Shown piece by piece: positions 7,956 through 17,463 of a stretch of DNA of 64,000 nt. Below the pieces are notes generated by a model. It did not search any database. It saw only the letters and a program-made list of their open reading frames with translations, and was not told where the DNA came from. Source of the stretch: Sulfurivermis sp041678005 (lineage in GTDB: Bacteria; Pseudomonadota; Gammaproteobacteria; Thiohalomonadales; Thiohalomonadaceae). A program made the translations under genes and the position numbers. The stretch is from NCBI GenBank assembly GCA_041678005.1, contig JBAYOW010000010.1:1-64000 (forward strand), in the 5' to 3' direction. Position 1 is the stretch's first letter, and every line of letters starts with the position of its first letter.

Positions 7956-9653
7956 TTACACCAGGATCATTTCGTCCAGACCGGCACCAGCCGGAACCAT
8001 CGGATAGACGTTTTCTGTCTCGTCAGTAAGGAAGTTCATGAATACCAGACGATTTTTATATTTTGTGAAGGCCTCTTTAAGCGCCGCCTCGACATCGGCC
8101 GGTTTGTCTATCTGCATGCCGATATGGCCATATGCCTCGGCCAGCTTGACGAAGTCGGGCTGTGATTCCATGTAGGAGTGTGAGTAACGGCGATCATAGA
8201 AGAATTCCTGCCACTGCCGCACCATACCCAAAAAGAGGTTATTGAGGCATATTATCTTGATCGGCAAACCATACTGCAGACAGGTGGATAATTCCTGGAT
8301 ATTCATCTGCACCGAGCCGTCGCCGGTGACGCAGACTACCACTGACTTGGGGTGTGCCAGTTGTACACCCATGGCGGCTGGCAGACCAAAGCCCATGGTG
8401 CCAAGACCGCCGGAGTTGATCCAGCGGCGCGGCTTATCAAAATGGTAGAACTGCGCTGTCCACATTTGATGTTGCCCAACATCCGAGCAGACATAAGCAT
8501 CGCCCTTGGTGATTTTATGTAGGGTTTCCAATACATATTGCGGCTTGATCAGTTCGCAAGACTTGTCGTACTTGAGGCAATCCTTGGCTCGCCACTCGTT
8601 GATCTGCTTCCACCACTTGCTCAGGGCATCGGCGTCAGGCTGTTTGTTGGCAGCCTTGATCAGCTTGAGCATATCTTTCAGTACCTGCTCAACACTACCG
8701 ACGATGGGAACATCGACTTTCACATTCTTCGAGATGGAAGATGGATCGATATCGATGTGGATTATCTTGGCGTGGGGGCAGAATTTCTGCACATTGCCGG
8801 TAACACGATCATCAAAACGGGCACCAATCGCCACCAGCACATCGCAATGTGACATGGCCATGTTGGCCTCGTAGGTACCGTGCATGCCCAGCATGCCGAG
8901 AAACTGTTTATCGCTGGCCGGATAACCTCCAAGACCCATGCTGGTATTGGTTACTGGATGGCCGAGCAGGTGGGCAAACTCGATAAGTTGTTTGGAGGCA
9001 TTGGCCAGCACCACGCCGCCGCCGGTATAGAGCATTGGCCGTTTGGCTGCAAGGATAATGTTAACTGCACGCTTAATCTGACCGGAATGTCCTTTCACGA
9101 CAGGGTTATAGGAACGCATGCTCACTGTCTTGGGGAAGACATATTTGGTGCGGTTGGCCGTGACATCCTTGGGGATATCCACCACCACTGGCCCTGGACG
9201 GCCGGTCTGGGCAATGTAAAAAGCCTTCTTCAGGGTAATGGCCAGATCCTTGACATCCTTGACGAGGAAGTTGTGTTTGACACAGGGGCGAGTAATACCG
9301 ACCGCATCCACTTCCTGAAAGGCATCGTTACCGATCAGGCTGGTAGGAACCTGGCCTGTGAGCACCACCAGCGGAATGGAATCCATATAGGCCGTGGCAA
9401 TGCCGGTGACGGCATTGGTGGCGCCTGGGCCGGAAGTTACCAATACGACGCCTGGTTTGCCGGTCGAACGGGCATAACCATCGGCAGCATGAGTAGCCGC
9501 CTGTTCATGCCGCACGAGGATATGTTTCAGCTTATCCTGCTTGCACAGGGCGTCATATATATGCAGCACCGCTCCGCCTGGATAACCGAACAGGTGTTCG
9601 ACGCCCTCATCCTGCAAAAATCGGACGATGATCTCGGCTCCGCTCAACTCCAC
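7956..9653 (-). CDS. ilvB: Acetolactate synthase, catalytic large subunit
   Basis: Thiamine-diphosphate and FAD enzyme joining two pyruvates, or pyruvate and 2-oxobutyrate, as first step of valine/leucine/isoleucine synthesis. The N-terminal domain has FGYPGGAVLHIYDAL and the conserved catalytic Glu in LVRHEQAATHAADGYAR. The C-terminal ThDP/Mg2+ motif reads GDGSVQMNIQELST followed by a NN pair (CLNN). 565 residues matches the family. The start is a GTG at 9653 with a GGGGG stretch upstream; a stop lies just before it in frame, so no longer start exists. Lead gene of the operon. I see no clear leader peptide or attenuator before it. The symbol ilvI would also fit. Confidence 0.95.
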   Translation of the reverse strand: MELSGAEIIVRFLQDEGVEHLFGYPGGAVLHIYDALCKQDKLKHILVRHEQAATHAADGYARSTGKPGVVLVTSGPGATNAVTGIATAYMDSIPLVVLTGQVPTSLIGNDAFQEVDAVGITRPCVKHNFLVKDVKDLAITLKKAFYIAQTGRPGPVVVDIPKDVTANRTKYVFPKTVSMRSYNPVVKGHSGQIKRAVNIILAAKRPMLYTGGGVVLANASKQLIEFAHLLGHPVTNTSMGLGGYPASDKQFLGMLGMHGTYEANMAMSHCDVLVAIGARFDDRVTGNVQKFCPHAKIIHIDIDPSSISKNVKVDVPIVGSVEQVLKDMLKLIKAANKQPDADALSKWWKQINEWRAKDCLKYDKSCELIKPQYVLETLHKITKGDAYVCSDVGQHQMWTAQFYHFDKPRRWINSGGLGTMGFGLPAAMGVQLAHPKSVVVCVTGDGSVQMNIQELSTCLQYGLPIKIICLNNLFLGMVRQWQEFFYDRRYSHSYMESQPDFVKLAEAYGHIGMQIDKPADVEAALKEAFTKYKNRLVFMNFLTDETENVYPMVPAGAGLDEMILV

Positions 9654-9782
9654 CTCAGTAATCCCCCAACGTGAGAAGCCCTTAACAACGGGTAGAAAAT
9701 AGAATGAATACAGTAAAGGAGAGGAAAGCTACTTAGATTCATCGCTCAGGTCAAGAGCCAGCAGCGTTGTGACGCTTTTCCT

Positions 9783-9811
9783 TTGCCTGTACCCGCAGAA
9801 AAAACCATAAT
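9783..9811 (+). promoter_or_regulatory. Probable promoter of the DUF4124 gene
   Basis: TTGCCT (9783-9788) and CATAAT (9806-9811) are spaced by 17 nt, about 40 nt before the ATG at 9853. It reads as a plausible sigma-70 promoter. Confidence 0.4.
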
Positions 9812-9852
9812 GGAGGTTGTTTTTGAATCTTTAACTTTAAGGACTGATCATC

Positions 9853-10317
9853 ATGTACAAGGAACTTTCATTCATCTCCGCACTGCTTCTTACAGCTGTT
9901 TTGCTGATGCCAGCCGCAAGCGTCCTTGCTGCCACCATGTACAAGTGGACCGATGAGGATGGTAATGTCCAGTTCTCCCAGAGCCCGCCGCCTAAAGGCA
10001 GTTTTCAGCAGTTGAACACACATGGCTCACAGTCAAATAGTCCAATCCTGTCAGATACGGCCAAAAACTCTGCCCCGATGTCAGAACCAGAAGCAGATGA
10101 CAAGGATCCCATCGAGGACAAACAGGAAAAGGAGCGCAAGCGACTGGAGGCAGATATCGCTGAATATAACTGTTCTGTGGGGCGTAAAAATCTAGAGGAC
10201 TATAGCAATAGCAAAAATTTTATAAACACCAAGGGCGAGGTCGTTAGTCTCACGGATGAGGAACGAAGTGCCAGAATCAAGGCAGCCCAGGAACTTGTAG
10301 ATAAATACTGTCAGTAA
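9853..10317 (+). CDS. Exported DUF4124-domain protein
   Basis: A 154-residue protein with an N-terminal signal peptide (residues 1-26, ending VLAA). Directly after it comes the DUF4124 domain, seen as MYKWTDEDGNVQFSQSPPP, a short beta-rich module common in exported proteins of gammaproteobacteria. The rest is charged, with an acidic/lysine-rich linker and a helical C-terminus (DEERSARIKAAQELVDKYC). AAGGA precedes the ATG. It is followed by proS after 36 nt, possibly in one transcript. DUF4124 has no established biochemical role. Confidence 0.88.
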   Translation: MYKELSFISALLLTAVLLMPAASVLAATMYKWTDEDGNVQFSQSPPPKGSFQQLNTHGSQSNSPILSDTAKNSAPMSEPEADDKDPIEDKQEKERKRLEADIAEYNCSVGRKNLEDYSNSKNFINTKGEVVSLTDEERSARIKAAQELVDKYCQ

Positions 10318-10353
10318 CTTCAACTTTTCATACTTACGGAGAATAGATATTTC

Positions 10354-12063
10354 ATGCGCGCATCACGCCTGCTGATTGCCACTGTCAAGGAAACCCCTGC
10401 CGATGCCGAGATCATCAGCCACCAACTGATGCTACGGGCTGGCTTGATTCGTCGATTGGCTGCCGGACTTTATACCTGGTTGCCACTGGGCCTGCGTGTA
10501 TTGCGCAAGGTAGAGGTCATTGTGCGCGAGGAGATGAATCGCGCCGGTGCCCAGGAGGTGCTGATGCCTGCCGTCCAGCCAGCTGAGCTATGGCTGGAGT
10601 CTGGCCGTTGGGATGAAATGGGCGAGGAAATGTTGCGCATGAAAGATCGCCACCAGCGCGATTTTTGTTTTGGCCCTACGCACGAAGAAATTATTACCGA
10701 TCTCTGCCGGCATGAGTTGCGTTCATACAAGCAATTGCCCATCAATCTTTATCAAATTCAGCCAAAATTCCGTGACGAGCGACGCCCACGCTTTGGCCTG
10801 ATGCGCTCGCGTGAATTTCTTATGAAGGATGCCTATTCCTTTCACATAGATGATGCCTCTTTGCAGGAGACCTACCAGGTCATGCATGAGACTTATTGTC
10901 GTATTTTCGATCGCTTGGGCTTGTATTACAGGCCGGTGCAGGCCGACACAGGTGCCATTGGCGGCACTGGCTCGCATGAATTTCATGTGCTGGCTGATTC
11001 CGGCGAGGACGCCATCGCCTGCTCTGATCAAAGCGATTACGCTGCCAATGTGGAAATGGCCGAAGCACTTGCGCCGACCAGCACACGCCCTGCGCCCAGT
11101 GAAGAGCTGCGTCTGGTTGATACACCAAACGCCAAAACTATTGCAGATCTGGTGGAGCAATTTTCCCTGCCGATTGAAAAAACTGTCAAAACCCTGGTAG
11201 TGCATGGCCGCGAAGGTGGCCTGGTAGCGCTATTGGTGCGTGGCGATCATGAGCTGAATTCTATCAAGGCTGGCAAACTGTCACAGGTAGCCTGCCCGCT
11301 GCAAATGGCGACTGAAGCAGAAATCCGTGCAGCCATCGGTGCCGGTCCAGGCTCGCTTGGCCCAATCAAATTATCATTGCCCATTGTTGCCGATCACAGT
11401 GTGGCTAATATGGCTGACTTCACCGCAGGTGCCAACATTGATGACAAGCACTATTTCGGCCTCAATTGGGAGCGCGATCTGCCGCTGCCGGAGATCGCTG
11501 ATATCCGCAATGTTGTCGAAGGTGATCCCAGCCCGGATGGACATGGATGTTTGCAGATCAAACGCGGAATAGAAGTTGGTCATATTTTCCAGCTGGGCAG
11601 AAAATATTCCGAGGCGATGAAGGCCACAGTGTTGGATGAAAATGGCAAGTCGATATCGCCGACGATGGGTTGTTATGGCATTGGTGTATCCCGTGCAGTC
11701 GCCGCTGCCATCGAACAGAATCACGACGAGCGCGGCATCATATGGCCGGAGACTATCGCTCCATTTCAGCTGGTGCTGGTGCCGATCAATATGCACAAAT
11801 CAGTGCGTTTGACAGAAGCAGCAGAACAGCTTTATCAACGACTGCAGGATGCGGGCTACAGCGTATTACTTGATGACCGTAAGGAACGTCCAGGCGTGAT
11901 ATTTGCCGACCTAGATCTGATTGGCATTCCGCACCGTCTGGTGTTTTCCGAGCGCGGCCTTGATGCTGGCAGCATCGAATACAAGGGACGCCGTGAAGAT
12001 GCTGCGCAGGACATCCCGCTGGCTGAGCTAAATAGCTTCCTGCAAGCCAAGGTCAAGCGCTGA
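10354..12063 (+). CDS. proS: Prolyl-tRNA synthetase, bacterial type
   Basis: Class II aminoacyl-tRNA synthetase charging tRNA-Pro. Motif 1 region is seen near the N-terminus (RRLAAGLYTWLPLGLRVLRK), motif 2 as FRDERRPRFGLMRSREFLMKD, and motif 3 in GCYGIGVSRAVAAAIEQNHD. The 569-residue length includes the insertion editing domain between motifs 2 and 3 (about residues 220-400) that clears alanyl-tRNA-Pro. The C-terminal anticodon-binding domain ends the protein. GGAG lies upstream of the ATG. It overlaps the next gene by one base (TGATG), implying coupled translation with the lytic transglycosylase. Confidence 0.97.
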   Translation: MRASRLLIATVKETPADAEIISHQLMLRAGLIRRLAAGLYTWLPLGLRVLRKVEVIVREEMNRAGAQEVLMPAVQPAELWLESGRWDEMGEEMLRMKDRHQRDFCFGPTHEEIITDLCRHELRSYKQLPINLYQIQPKFRDERRPRFGLMRSREFLMKDAYSFHIDDASLQETYQVMHETYCRIFDRLGLYYRPVQADTGAIGGTGSHEFHVLADSGEDAIACSDQSDYAANVEMAEALAPTSTRPAPSEELRLVDTPNAKTIADLVEQFSLPIEKTVKTLVVHGREGGLVALLVRGDHELNSIKAGKLSQVACPLQMATEAEIRAAIGAGPGSLGPIKLSLPIVADHSVANMADFTAGANIDDKHYFGLNWERDLPLPEIADIRNVVEGDPSPDGHGCLQIKRGIEVGHIFQLGRKYSEAMKATVLDENGKSISPTMGCYGIGVSRAVAAAIEQNHDERGIIWPETIAPFQLVLVPINMHKSVRLTEAAEQLYQRLQDAGYSVLLDDRKERPGVIFADLDLIGIPHRLVFSERGLDAGSIEYKGRREDAAQDIPLAELNSFLQAKVKR

Positions 12064-12626
12064 TGCTGGCCTGCCGCATGATTAGCCTGATTTTTTTGCT
12101 GGCAGTGGCAAGCGCGCATGCTGCACCACGGGAACTGAATGAAGAACTGCGCCTGCGCCTGGCGCAGGCAATGGCAGAAGATGGCATTACCCAGGATCGT
12201 TTCGAGGCCGAGGTCTGGCTGACTGACATGTCCACCCGGCTGGCCCGACGTTTGTCTGATCACAAAGAACGTTTGCAGTTGTTGCGGCAGGTTTATCTGG
12301 AAGCCAGGCGTGCCGACTTGCAGCCTGAACTGGTGCTTGCAGTAATCCAGGTGGAAAGTAATTTTGATCGTTTCGCCATCTCTGTTGCTGGCGCACAGGG
12401 ATTGATGCAAGTGATGCCTTTCTGGCTGGCCGAAATTGGCCACCCTGAAGATAATCTGTTTCATGTCAACACCAATCTACGCATGGGCTGCACCATCCTG
12501 CGCTACTATCTGGACATGGAACACGGAGACCTCACCCGCGCTCTTGCCCGCTACAACGGCAGCCTCGGCAGCGCAAAATACCCACAGATGGTCTATACGG
12601 CACTACGTACCCGCTGGCATCAATAA
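12063..12626 (+). CDS. Lytic transglycosylase, SLT domain
   Basis: Exported murein-cleaving enzyme of the Slt/MltC-like family 1 fold, acting on the glycan strand without hydrolysis. Signal peptide at residues 1-21 (ending AHAA). The catalytic Glu lies in LAVIQVESNFDRFAIS, followed by the SLT signature GAQGLMQVMPFW and, near the C-terminus, LARYNGSLG. 187 residues is a minimal single-domain form. The start overlaps the proS stop. A homologous gene placed after proS is seen in other gammaproteobacteria from memory; specific role in growth or secretion is unknown. Confidence 0.93.
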   Translation: MLACRMISLIFLLAVASAHAAPRELNEELRLRLAQAMAEDGITQDRFEAEVWLTDMSTRLARRLSDHKERLQLLRQVYLEARRADLQPELVLAVIQVESNFDRFAISVAGAQGLMQVMPFWLAEIGHPEDNLFHVNTNLRMGCTILRYYLDMEHGDLTRALARYNGSLGSAKYPQMVYTALRTRWHQ

Positions 12627-13326
12627 TCTGCATGCTTCACCAGAGCTTTTTTCGTGCCATAGCGAAATATGCAGTTAATGCACCGCCTCTGCCGGTAGCA
12701 TAGTCTGAAATTTCAAGCACCCTTGAGTAGTTATCTTTTTGTGGCTCGTATCTAAAGTACACACTCAATATGATCAATGAAACTTCTCATGAGTTCTTGC
12801 TTCCCGCAGTCTGGTGTCCGCGCTTGAGCAAATATGTTCCGACTGCGATCGATGCAAAGCTCATCTGAATTCAGACTTAAGATCTATGACATGGAATTCG
12901 ATATTTGTAGGTTTTGTTGCAAGTAGTTGTATTCCAGCCCCAACAGCATAACCCTCCAAAATATTGCGGTTAATTATAGGGTGCAGCCCTTATAATCGCC
13001 TTCGGACTCAACTTATAAGTGCATAAAAATCAAAATAATTAATTTATTTTACATATTAGAACATAGCTGGCCTGGCCTCTGAGCCAAGTGCCAAGTGTGC
13101 CAGGGAATAACTATCCACTACCTCACGGCTTGCCCTCGGTTTGTATTCTTTGCGCCATTATCTGCGTCCCTAAGGTGAAATATGCGGGATAATGATTTTA
13201 CTGTCTGTTTGCCGCTAATTGTAACGATGCCCTTACCAGGATTGATTATCTATTCAGAGGTTCCCTGATTGCCGTGTCTGTTGGTATTGTTGCAGTGGCA
13301 AAAAAAGTTAATGAGGAGTGCCTTGA
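12627..13326. other. 700-nt gap without a gene
   Basis: No supported open frame on either strand. It contains an A/T-rich patch (about 13020-13060), a short palindrome ACTTATAAGT (13011-13020) whose half TTATAAG also mirrors CTTATAA at 12989-12995, and one copy of the recurring GGTGAAATATGC element (13174-13185). A partial version (GCGAAATATGCAG) lies at 12662-12674. GGAG near 13315 is the ribosome site of the histidine kinase. It may be decayed sequence or hold an unrecognised small RNA; I cannot tell. Confidence 0.5.
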
Positions 13327-14655
13327 GTGGCTGAGTTAATACATTGGTGGTGGATTGCGGCAGTGACGATATTGCTGCTGGGCTGGGGTATCAACCGGCT
13401 GTATCTTGGATATTTACACAAACGCATACTCGATGCGCGTGGTGGGTCATTGGAGTTGGTTGGGCATTTGCCCTGGTGGCCCTTCTATCTGCGCCGTGTT
13501 ATTCGTGACTATGATCTGACGATGGATCGACTGCGCACTATGTTTCATACCGTGGAGGAATGTCAGGCCCGTGTGTTGACTGAGCGCAACAAGATCAATG
13601 CTATTTTGCAAAGTTTGCCAGGTGTATTGCTGAACGTGGCAGATGACTTGACGATTACTACAGTAAACCGCCATGCCGAGGAAGTGTTTGGCCGTAGTGA
13701 CAAGAATCTGGTTGGCGTGAACCTGTTCGATCTCATCAAGTTGAATGAATATGACCGCGCCATTATGCGTGATGCCTTTCTGTATAAACAGCCCATACGC
13801 AATCAGGAAATCACCTTGCTCATCGATGGCAGGAAACGTTGGTTTTCACTGAATCTCGGCTTTTTCAATGAGCACGAGATGGATATGGGAGCCATCATCA
13901 CTTTGCTTGATATCAGTGAATATCGGGAATTGCAGGATACTGTGGCCAATCGGGAAAAACTGGTTGCGATGGGACAGCTTGCCGGTGGTGTGGCGCATGA
14001 GATGAATACACCACTTGGCAGTATTCTTGGCTATACACAATTGATTGCAGCGCAACCCGAAAATACTGCAAAGGTGGCGGAATTTGCCCATGTGATTTCG
14101 GAGGAGACGAAGCGTTGTTCGCGTATCGTGCATGATTTGCTTAATTATGCGCGGCAGGAAAAATGCAGTGGCGAAACCTGTGATATTGCTCAGTTGTTGC
14201 GTGATCTGACAGAGACTTTTATCAGTTGTCGCATGCGTCGCTATGGTATTGAGGTAAGCCTGCACTTGCCAGATACGCCCTTGATGGTTGAGGGTGATTG
14301 TGGCCAGCTGGATATTGTCTTCAGCAATTTGCTGCAAAATGCCATTTATGCCCTGGACGGCATGTCTCAGCCGCAGATTGTTGTGCGGATAATGCAAGGC
14401 GAATCGCGTTATCTGCATATCGCGGTGGAAGATAATGGGCCTGGCGTCCCTGAAGCGCAACGTAGCCGTGTCTTTGAACCATTCTTCACCACCAGGGATG
14501 TCGGTGCAGGGACAGGCTTGGGTTTGTCTATCTCACAGGCCATGTTGGCCAAGCGCGGTGCCAGTATACGTTATGATAGTGCATATACCGATGGTGCGCG
14601 CTTTGTGGTGTCGCTGCCGACTGTCAACCTGCAGCAGGTGAAAAATGTCGTTTAA
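13327..14655 (+). CDS. PAS-domain sensor histidine kinase (NtrB/AtoS-like)
   Basis: Inner-membrane sensor kinase of a two-component pair. One membrane helix at about residues 6-28, a coiled-coil stretch, then a PAS domain (about 85-200), the dimerisation/phosphoacceptor domain with GGVAHEMNTPLGSILGYTQ (phosphorylated His near 224), and an ATPase domain with the N box LLQNAIYAL, G1 DNGPGVP, F box FEPFFTT and G2 GTGLGLSIS. 442 residues. The start is a GTG at 13327 with GGAG about 9 nt before it. It overlaps the response regulator gene by 11 nt. The PAS pocket suggests sensing of a small ligand or redox state, but the signal is unknown. Confidence 0.93.
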   Translation: MAELIHWWWIAAVTILLLGWGINRLYLGYLHKRILDARGGSLELVGHLPWWPFYLRRVIRDYDLTMDRLRTMFHTVEECQARVLTERNKINAILQSLPGVLLNVADDLTITTVNRHAEEVFGRSDKNLVGVNLFDLIKLNEYDRAIMRDAFLYKQPIRNQEITLLIDGRKRWFSLNLGFFNEHEMDMGAIITLLDISEYRELQDTVANREKLVAMGQLAGGVAHEMNTPLGSILGYTQLIAAQPENTAKVAEFAHVISEETKRCSRIVHDLLNYARQEKCSGETCDIAQLLRDLTETFISCRMRRYGIEVSLHLPDTPLMVEGDCGQLDIVFSNLLQNAIYALDGMSQPQIVVRIMQGESRYLHIAVEDNGPGVPEAQRSRVFEPFFTTRDVGAGTGLGLSISQAMLAKRGASIRYDSAYTDGARFVVSLPTVNLQQVKNVV

Positions 14656-16036
14656 CGCTTTACAAAGACCAAGCCAGGATAATGTGATCCTGGTGGTAGA
14701 AGATGACAAGAATATGCGTGAATTGATGCTCAATGTCCTCGGACAGGTGCACCCATCAGCGACTGTGATAGGTGTCGAGAATGCGCATCTTGCCATGGAG
14801 TATGTAGAAAATAACCCAGTCAGTGTGATTGTTACCGATCTGCGCATGCCAGGTGGAGATGGCATGGATGTGCTGGAATTTACGAAGGCACGCAGTGCCA
14901 GCACTCAAGTGGTTTTGGTCACTGGCTTTGCTACCGTCGAATCCGCGGTTGATGCATTGAAGGCTGGTGCCTTCGATTACTTGCGTAAACCATTCGATAA
15001 TGAAGAGCTGCGCTGCACAGTCGAACGAGCCTTGCAGTATCACCTGCTCAGTACAGAAAACCAGCGCTTGCGCCAGCAGCAACGCGCACTGTCAGATAAG
15101 GGTGATCTGATAGGTGATTCTGTTGCAATGAACAAATTGCGCAAGCTGATCGATGCCGCTTCAGCCTATGATTGCAGCGTGATGATCACCGGCGAGAGTG
15201 GTACCGGTAAGGAATTGGTTGCCAGGCAGATCCATCAGCAAAGTACGCGCAAGGATTGTCCATTCGTTGCAATTAACTGTGCGGCGATTCCGGAAAATCT
15301 CATCGAGAGCGAATTGTTTGGCTATAAAAAAGGCGCTTTTACAGGGGCGGAGCGGCATAAGATTGGCCTGTTTGAGGCGGCCAACGGTGGCACATTGTTT
15401 CTCGATGAGATTAACAATGCGAGCCTTGCATTGCAGGCCAAGCTGCTTCGTGTCTTGCAGGAAGGCAGTTTTTATTCCATGGGTGACACTCAATTAACAC
15501 ATGTCGATGTGCGGGTGGTGGCTGCTACCAATAAACCGGTCGCGCAGTTGATCGAAGACGGTGTCTTTCGTGAGTATCTGTATTATCGACTGATGATTAT
15601 GGAATTGCATGCGCCCGCCTTACGTGAAAGGCGCGATGATATCCCATTGCTGACCTATTATTTTTTGAACAAATACGCGTTACGTTTGAACAAGCCGGTG
15701 AAGAGCATGGATACTGAAGTGCTCGGTGCGCTATTGCGTTACGATTGGCCCGGCAATATCCGCGAACTGGAAAATGTGGTGCAACGGATGCTCATTCTTA
15801 CTGAGGGAGACAAGATCCGCGAAGAGGTTTTACCGCAACACATCATCGACAAGCAGGGTAATGCAAACAAGACACTGGATTTTCTGCCGCCACAAAGTTT
15901 GGAGGAAATTGAGATCTATTTCATCCGCAAGACCTTGCGTGAAACGCAGGGTGATCGTTCTTTGACGGCCGAAATCCTTGGTATCGACAAATCAACTTTG
16001 TGGCGCAAAATAAAGCGCTATAACCTGGATGTATGA
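14645..16036 (+). CDS. Sigma-54-dependent response regulator (NtrC/AtoC-like)
   Basis: Transcription activator for RNA polymerase with sigma-54. Receiver domain first, with the phosphorylated Asp near 65 in VIVTDLRMPGGDGMDVL. The AAA+ domain holds Walker A (GESGTGKELVARQIH), the sigma-54 contact loop GAFTGA (in GYKKGAFTGAERHK), Walker B variant LFLDEINNAS, and the arginine-finger region before FREYLYYRL. A Fis-type helix-turn-helix ends the protein (TAEILGIDKSTLWRKI). 463 residues. Partner of the overlapping kinase. Targets unknown; the neighbouring type II secretion operon is a guess from position only, since no sigma-54 promoter was seen there. Confidence 0.95.
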   Translation: MSFNALQRPSQDNVILVVEDDKNMRELMLNVLGQVHPSATVIGVENAHLAMEYVENNPVSVIVTDLRMPGGDGMDVLEFTKARSASTQVVLVTGFATVESAVDALKAGAFDYLRKPFDNEELRCTVERALQYHLLSTENQRLRQQQRALSDKGDLIGDSVAMNKLRKLIDAASAYDCSVMITGESGTGKELVARQIHQQSTRKDCPFVAINCAAIPENLIESELFGYKKGAFTGAERHKIGLFEAANGGTLFLDEINNASLALQAKLLRVLQEGSFYSMGDTQLTHVDVRVVAATNKPVAQLIEDGVFREYLYYRLMIMELHAPALRERRDDIPLLTYYFLNKYALRLNKPVKSMDTEVLGALLRYDWPGNIRELENVVQRMLILTEGDKIREEVLPQHIIDKQGNANKTLDFLPPQSLEEIEIYFIRKTLRETQGDRSLTAEILGIDKSTLWRKIKRYNLDV

Positions 16037-16204
16037 TGAGATTGCTTGCCGGGCTGGATTAACCGGCATATTTCAGCAAAGCTGAGCTAATCGGTATGTC
16101 CCAAGTGCTTTGTCGCGATTGGTGCGTCTAGTGCCTCAACCCATGTTATGCGGATGCGCACTGAAAATCATTGTGGTATTTAGTTAATTCAATCCAATCC
16201 TGCA

Positions 16205-16969
16205 TCACAGCCGCCCGCTGTAGCGTAGTTGATAAAAACCACGGCTGTCAGCTCGATCAAGCAGTTGCAATATTTGAGCTAAATTATCCTCGGCACCGGG
16301 GCGAGCACGTAGTTGGGCAGTGAACTGATAGGTGCCGCGTGGATCAAGATTTATATTTCCTTTTATCTCCAATGGGCCACCATTATCGCTGAGCAGTCCT
16401 TGGCTGCCACCATCATTTTTTGGTTCAAAAATCAGGCTCAGATCACCTAGATTGAGCGGTTGGCCGGTGATTAGTCGTGCCTGATTCCACGTCGCCTTTC
16501 CCTGCAGGCTGAGTTTATCCTGCAAACGCAGACTGGCCTTCTCCAGATGTAGTGATATGACTCCGTCTATTGCTATGGGCAGCCCCTGATTAAATGTCAT
16601 TAGTTGTGCCGCCGGCAGGCGCGCGCGCAAATCCTGTAAATGCAGGGAGTGATCTGAACGAAGCTGCAGTTGGGCACTGATTGTTGTATCACTGCCTTGT
16701 AATAGCGTCTGCAGCTGCAGGCGACCGCGCAGTAATTGCCAGGGCGATAAACTCCAGTTCAGCTCGCCCAGCGTATGACCCTGCCAGGCGAGAGAGGCGA
16801 TATGACCTGACCATATTGTGCCGCTGATATTGTTCATACCGAGCTGGCGTGGCATGGTCATGCGCGTTTCCAGTAAGGCATGGACATGTGAGGCGGGCAG
16901 CAGGATCAGCAGGCTTATGAGATAGACAAAAATTCCGCCGAGTATAAATTTCCATGCCGCACGTATCAT
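16205..16969 (-). CDS. gspN: Type II secretion system protein N
   Basis: Last gene of the gsp operon. One N-terminal membrane segment (about residues 9-29, ILGGIFVYLISLLILLPASH) followed by a periplasmic domain with the GspN pattern ISGTIWSGH and LNWSLSPWQLLRGRLQL. 254 residues, typical for GspN. It is thought to be an accessory inner-membrane protein of the secretion machine and is not essential in all systems. Overlaps gspM by 4 nt. Assignment rests on these motifs and the operon order. Confidence 0.9.
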   Translation of the reverse strand: MIRAAWKFILGGIFVYLISLLILLPASHVHALLETRMTMPRQLGMNNISGTIWSGHIASLAWQGHTLGELNWSLSPWQLLRGRLQLQTLLQGSDTTISAQLQLRSDHSLHLQDLRARLPAAQLMTFNQGLPIAIDGVISLHLEKASLRLQDKLSLQGKATWNQARLITGQPLNLGDLSLIFEPKNDGGSQGLLSDNGGPLEIKGNINLDPRGTYQFTAQLRARPGAEDNLAQILQLLDRADSRGFYQLRYSGRL

Positions 16970-17463
16970 GGCGTGCTCTCCAGCGTGAGGCGTGCATTGA
17001 CCTGGCCGGGAGAGGCTGCGTTGCCTTCGATATTGAGCATGGTGATGTGAACCTGATGCTGCATGAGCAGGCTATCCAGCCAGCGCAGGATGCTGTTGAA
17101 ATCAGCTTCCTCCAGCCAGATGCGTACAGTGTGCTGTCCATCGGGCTGGATACGCTTGATGGCCTTGTCCAGATTATGTTCTCTGGAGCTGTTGTCGCTT
17201 ATGGTCAGCAGGGATTGTGTGTTTTTTGTTAGCGTCGGCGTGGCACCACGCAGGGTTTGAACTTCTTTAGCAGCTTGTTGCATCCAGACGAGGTTGGCTT
17301 GCTGTTCCTGCAGGTGCTGTTCGAGTTGCCTCAGATGGGTGTTCAATGGCTCCCAGAGCATGGTGTAAAACAGCAGCAGCAAGACTACGACCCCGCCACC
17401 TAGCAGGATATGACGATCGCGATCCTGCAGCGACATCCAGTGGTGTTGTAATTTCTTCTTCAT
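16966..17463 (-). CDS. gspM: Type II secretion system protein M
   Basis: Inner-membrane platform protein that pairs with GspL. Short cytoplasmic N-terminus (KKKLQHHWMSLQDRDRHILL), one membrane helix (about residues 22-40, GGGVVVLLLLFYTMLWEP), a coiled-coil stretch rich in Gln/Leu and a small periplasmic ferredoxin-like fold at the C-terminus. 165 residues matches GspM. Overlaps gspL and gspN by 4 nt each. The family is weakly conserved, so the call leans on topology and position. Confidence 0.92.
   Translation of the reverse strand: MKKKLQHHWMSLQDRDRHILLGGGVVVLLLLFYTMLWEPLNTHLRQLEQHLQEQQANLVWMQQAAKEVQTLRGATPTLTKNTQSLLTISDNSSREHNLDKAIKRIQPDGQHTVRIWLEEADFNSILRWLDSLLMQHQVHITMLNIEGNAASPGQVNARLTLESTP

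Noticed and set aside
13080..13110. TGGCAC-like segment on the minus strand
   Set aside because: The GG to GC distance is 8 nt rather than 10, and it points away from the histidine kinase gene.
16047..16068. TGCCGG/CCGGCA hairpin between the response regulator and gspN
   Set aside because: Only six pairs with a ten-base loop and no T-run; too weak to call a terminator.
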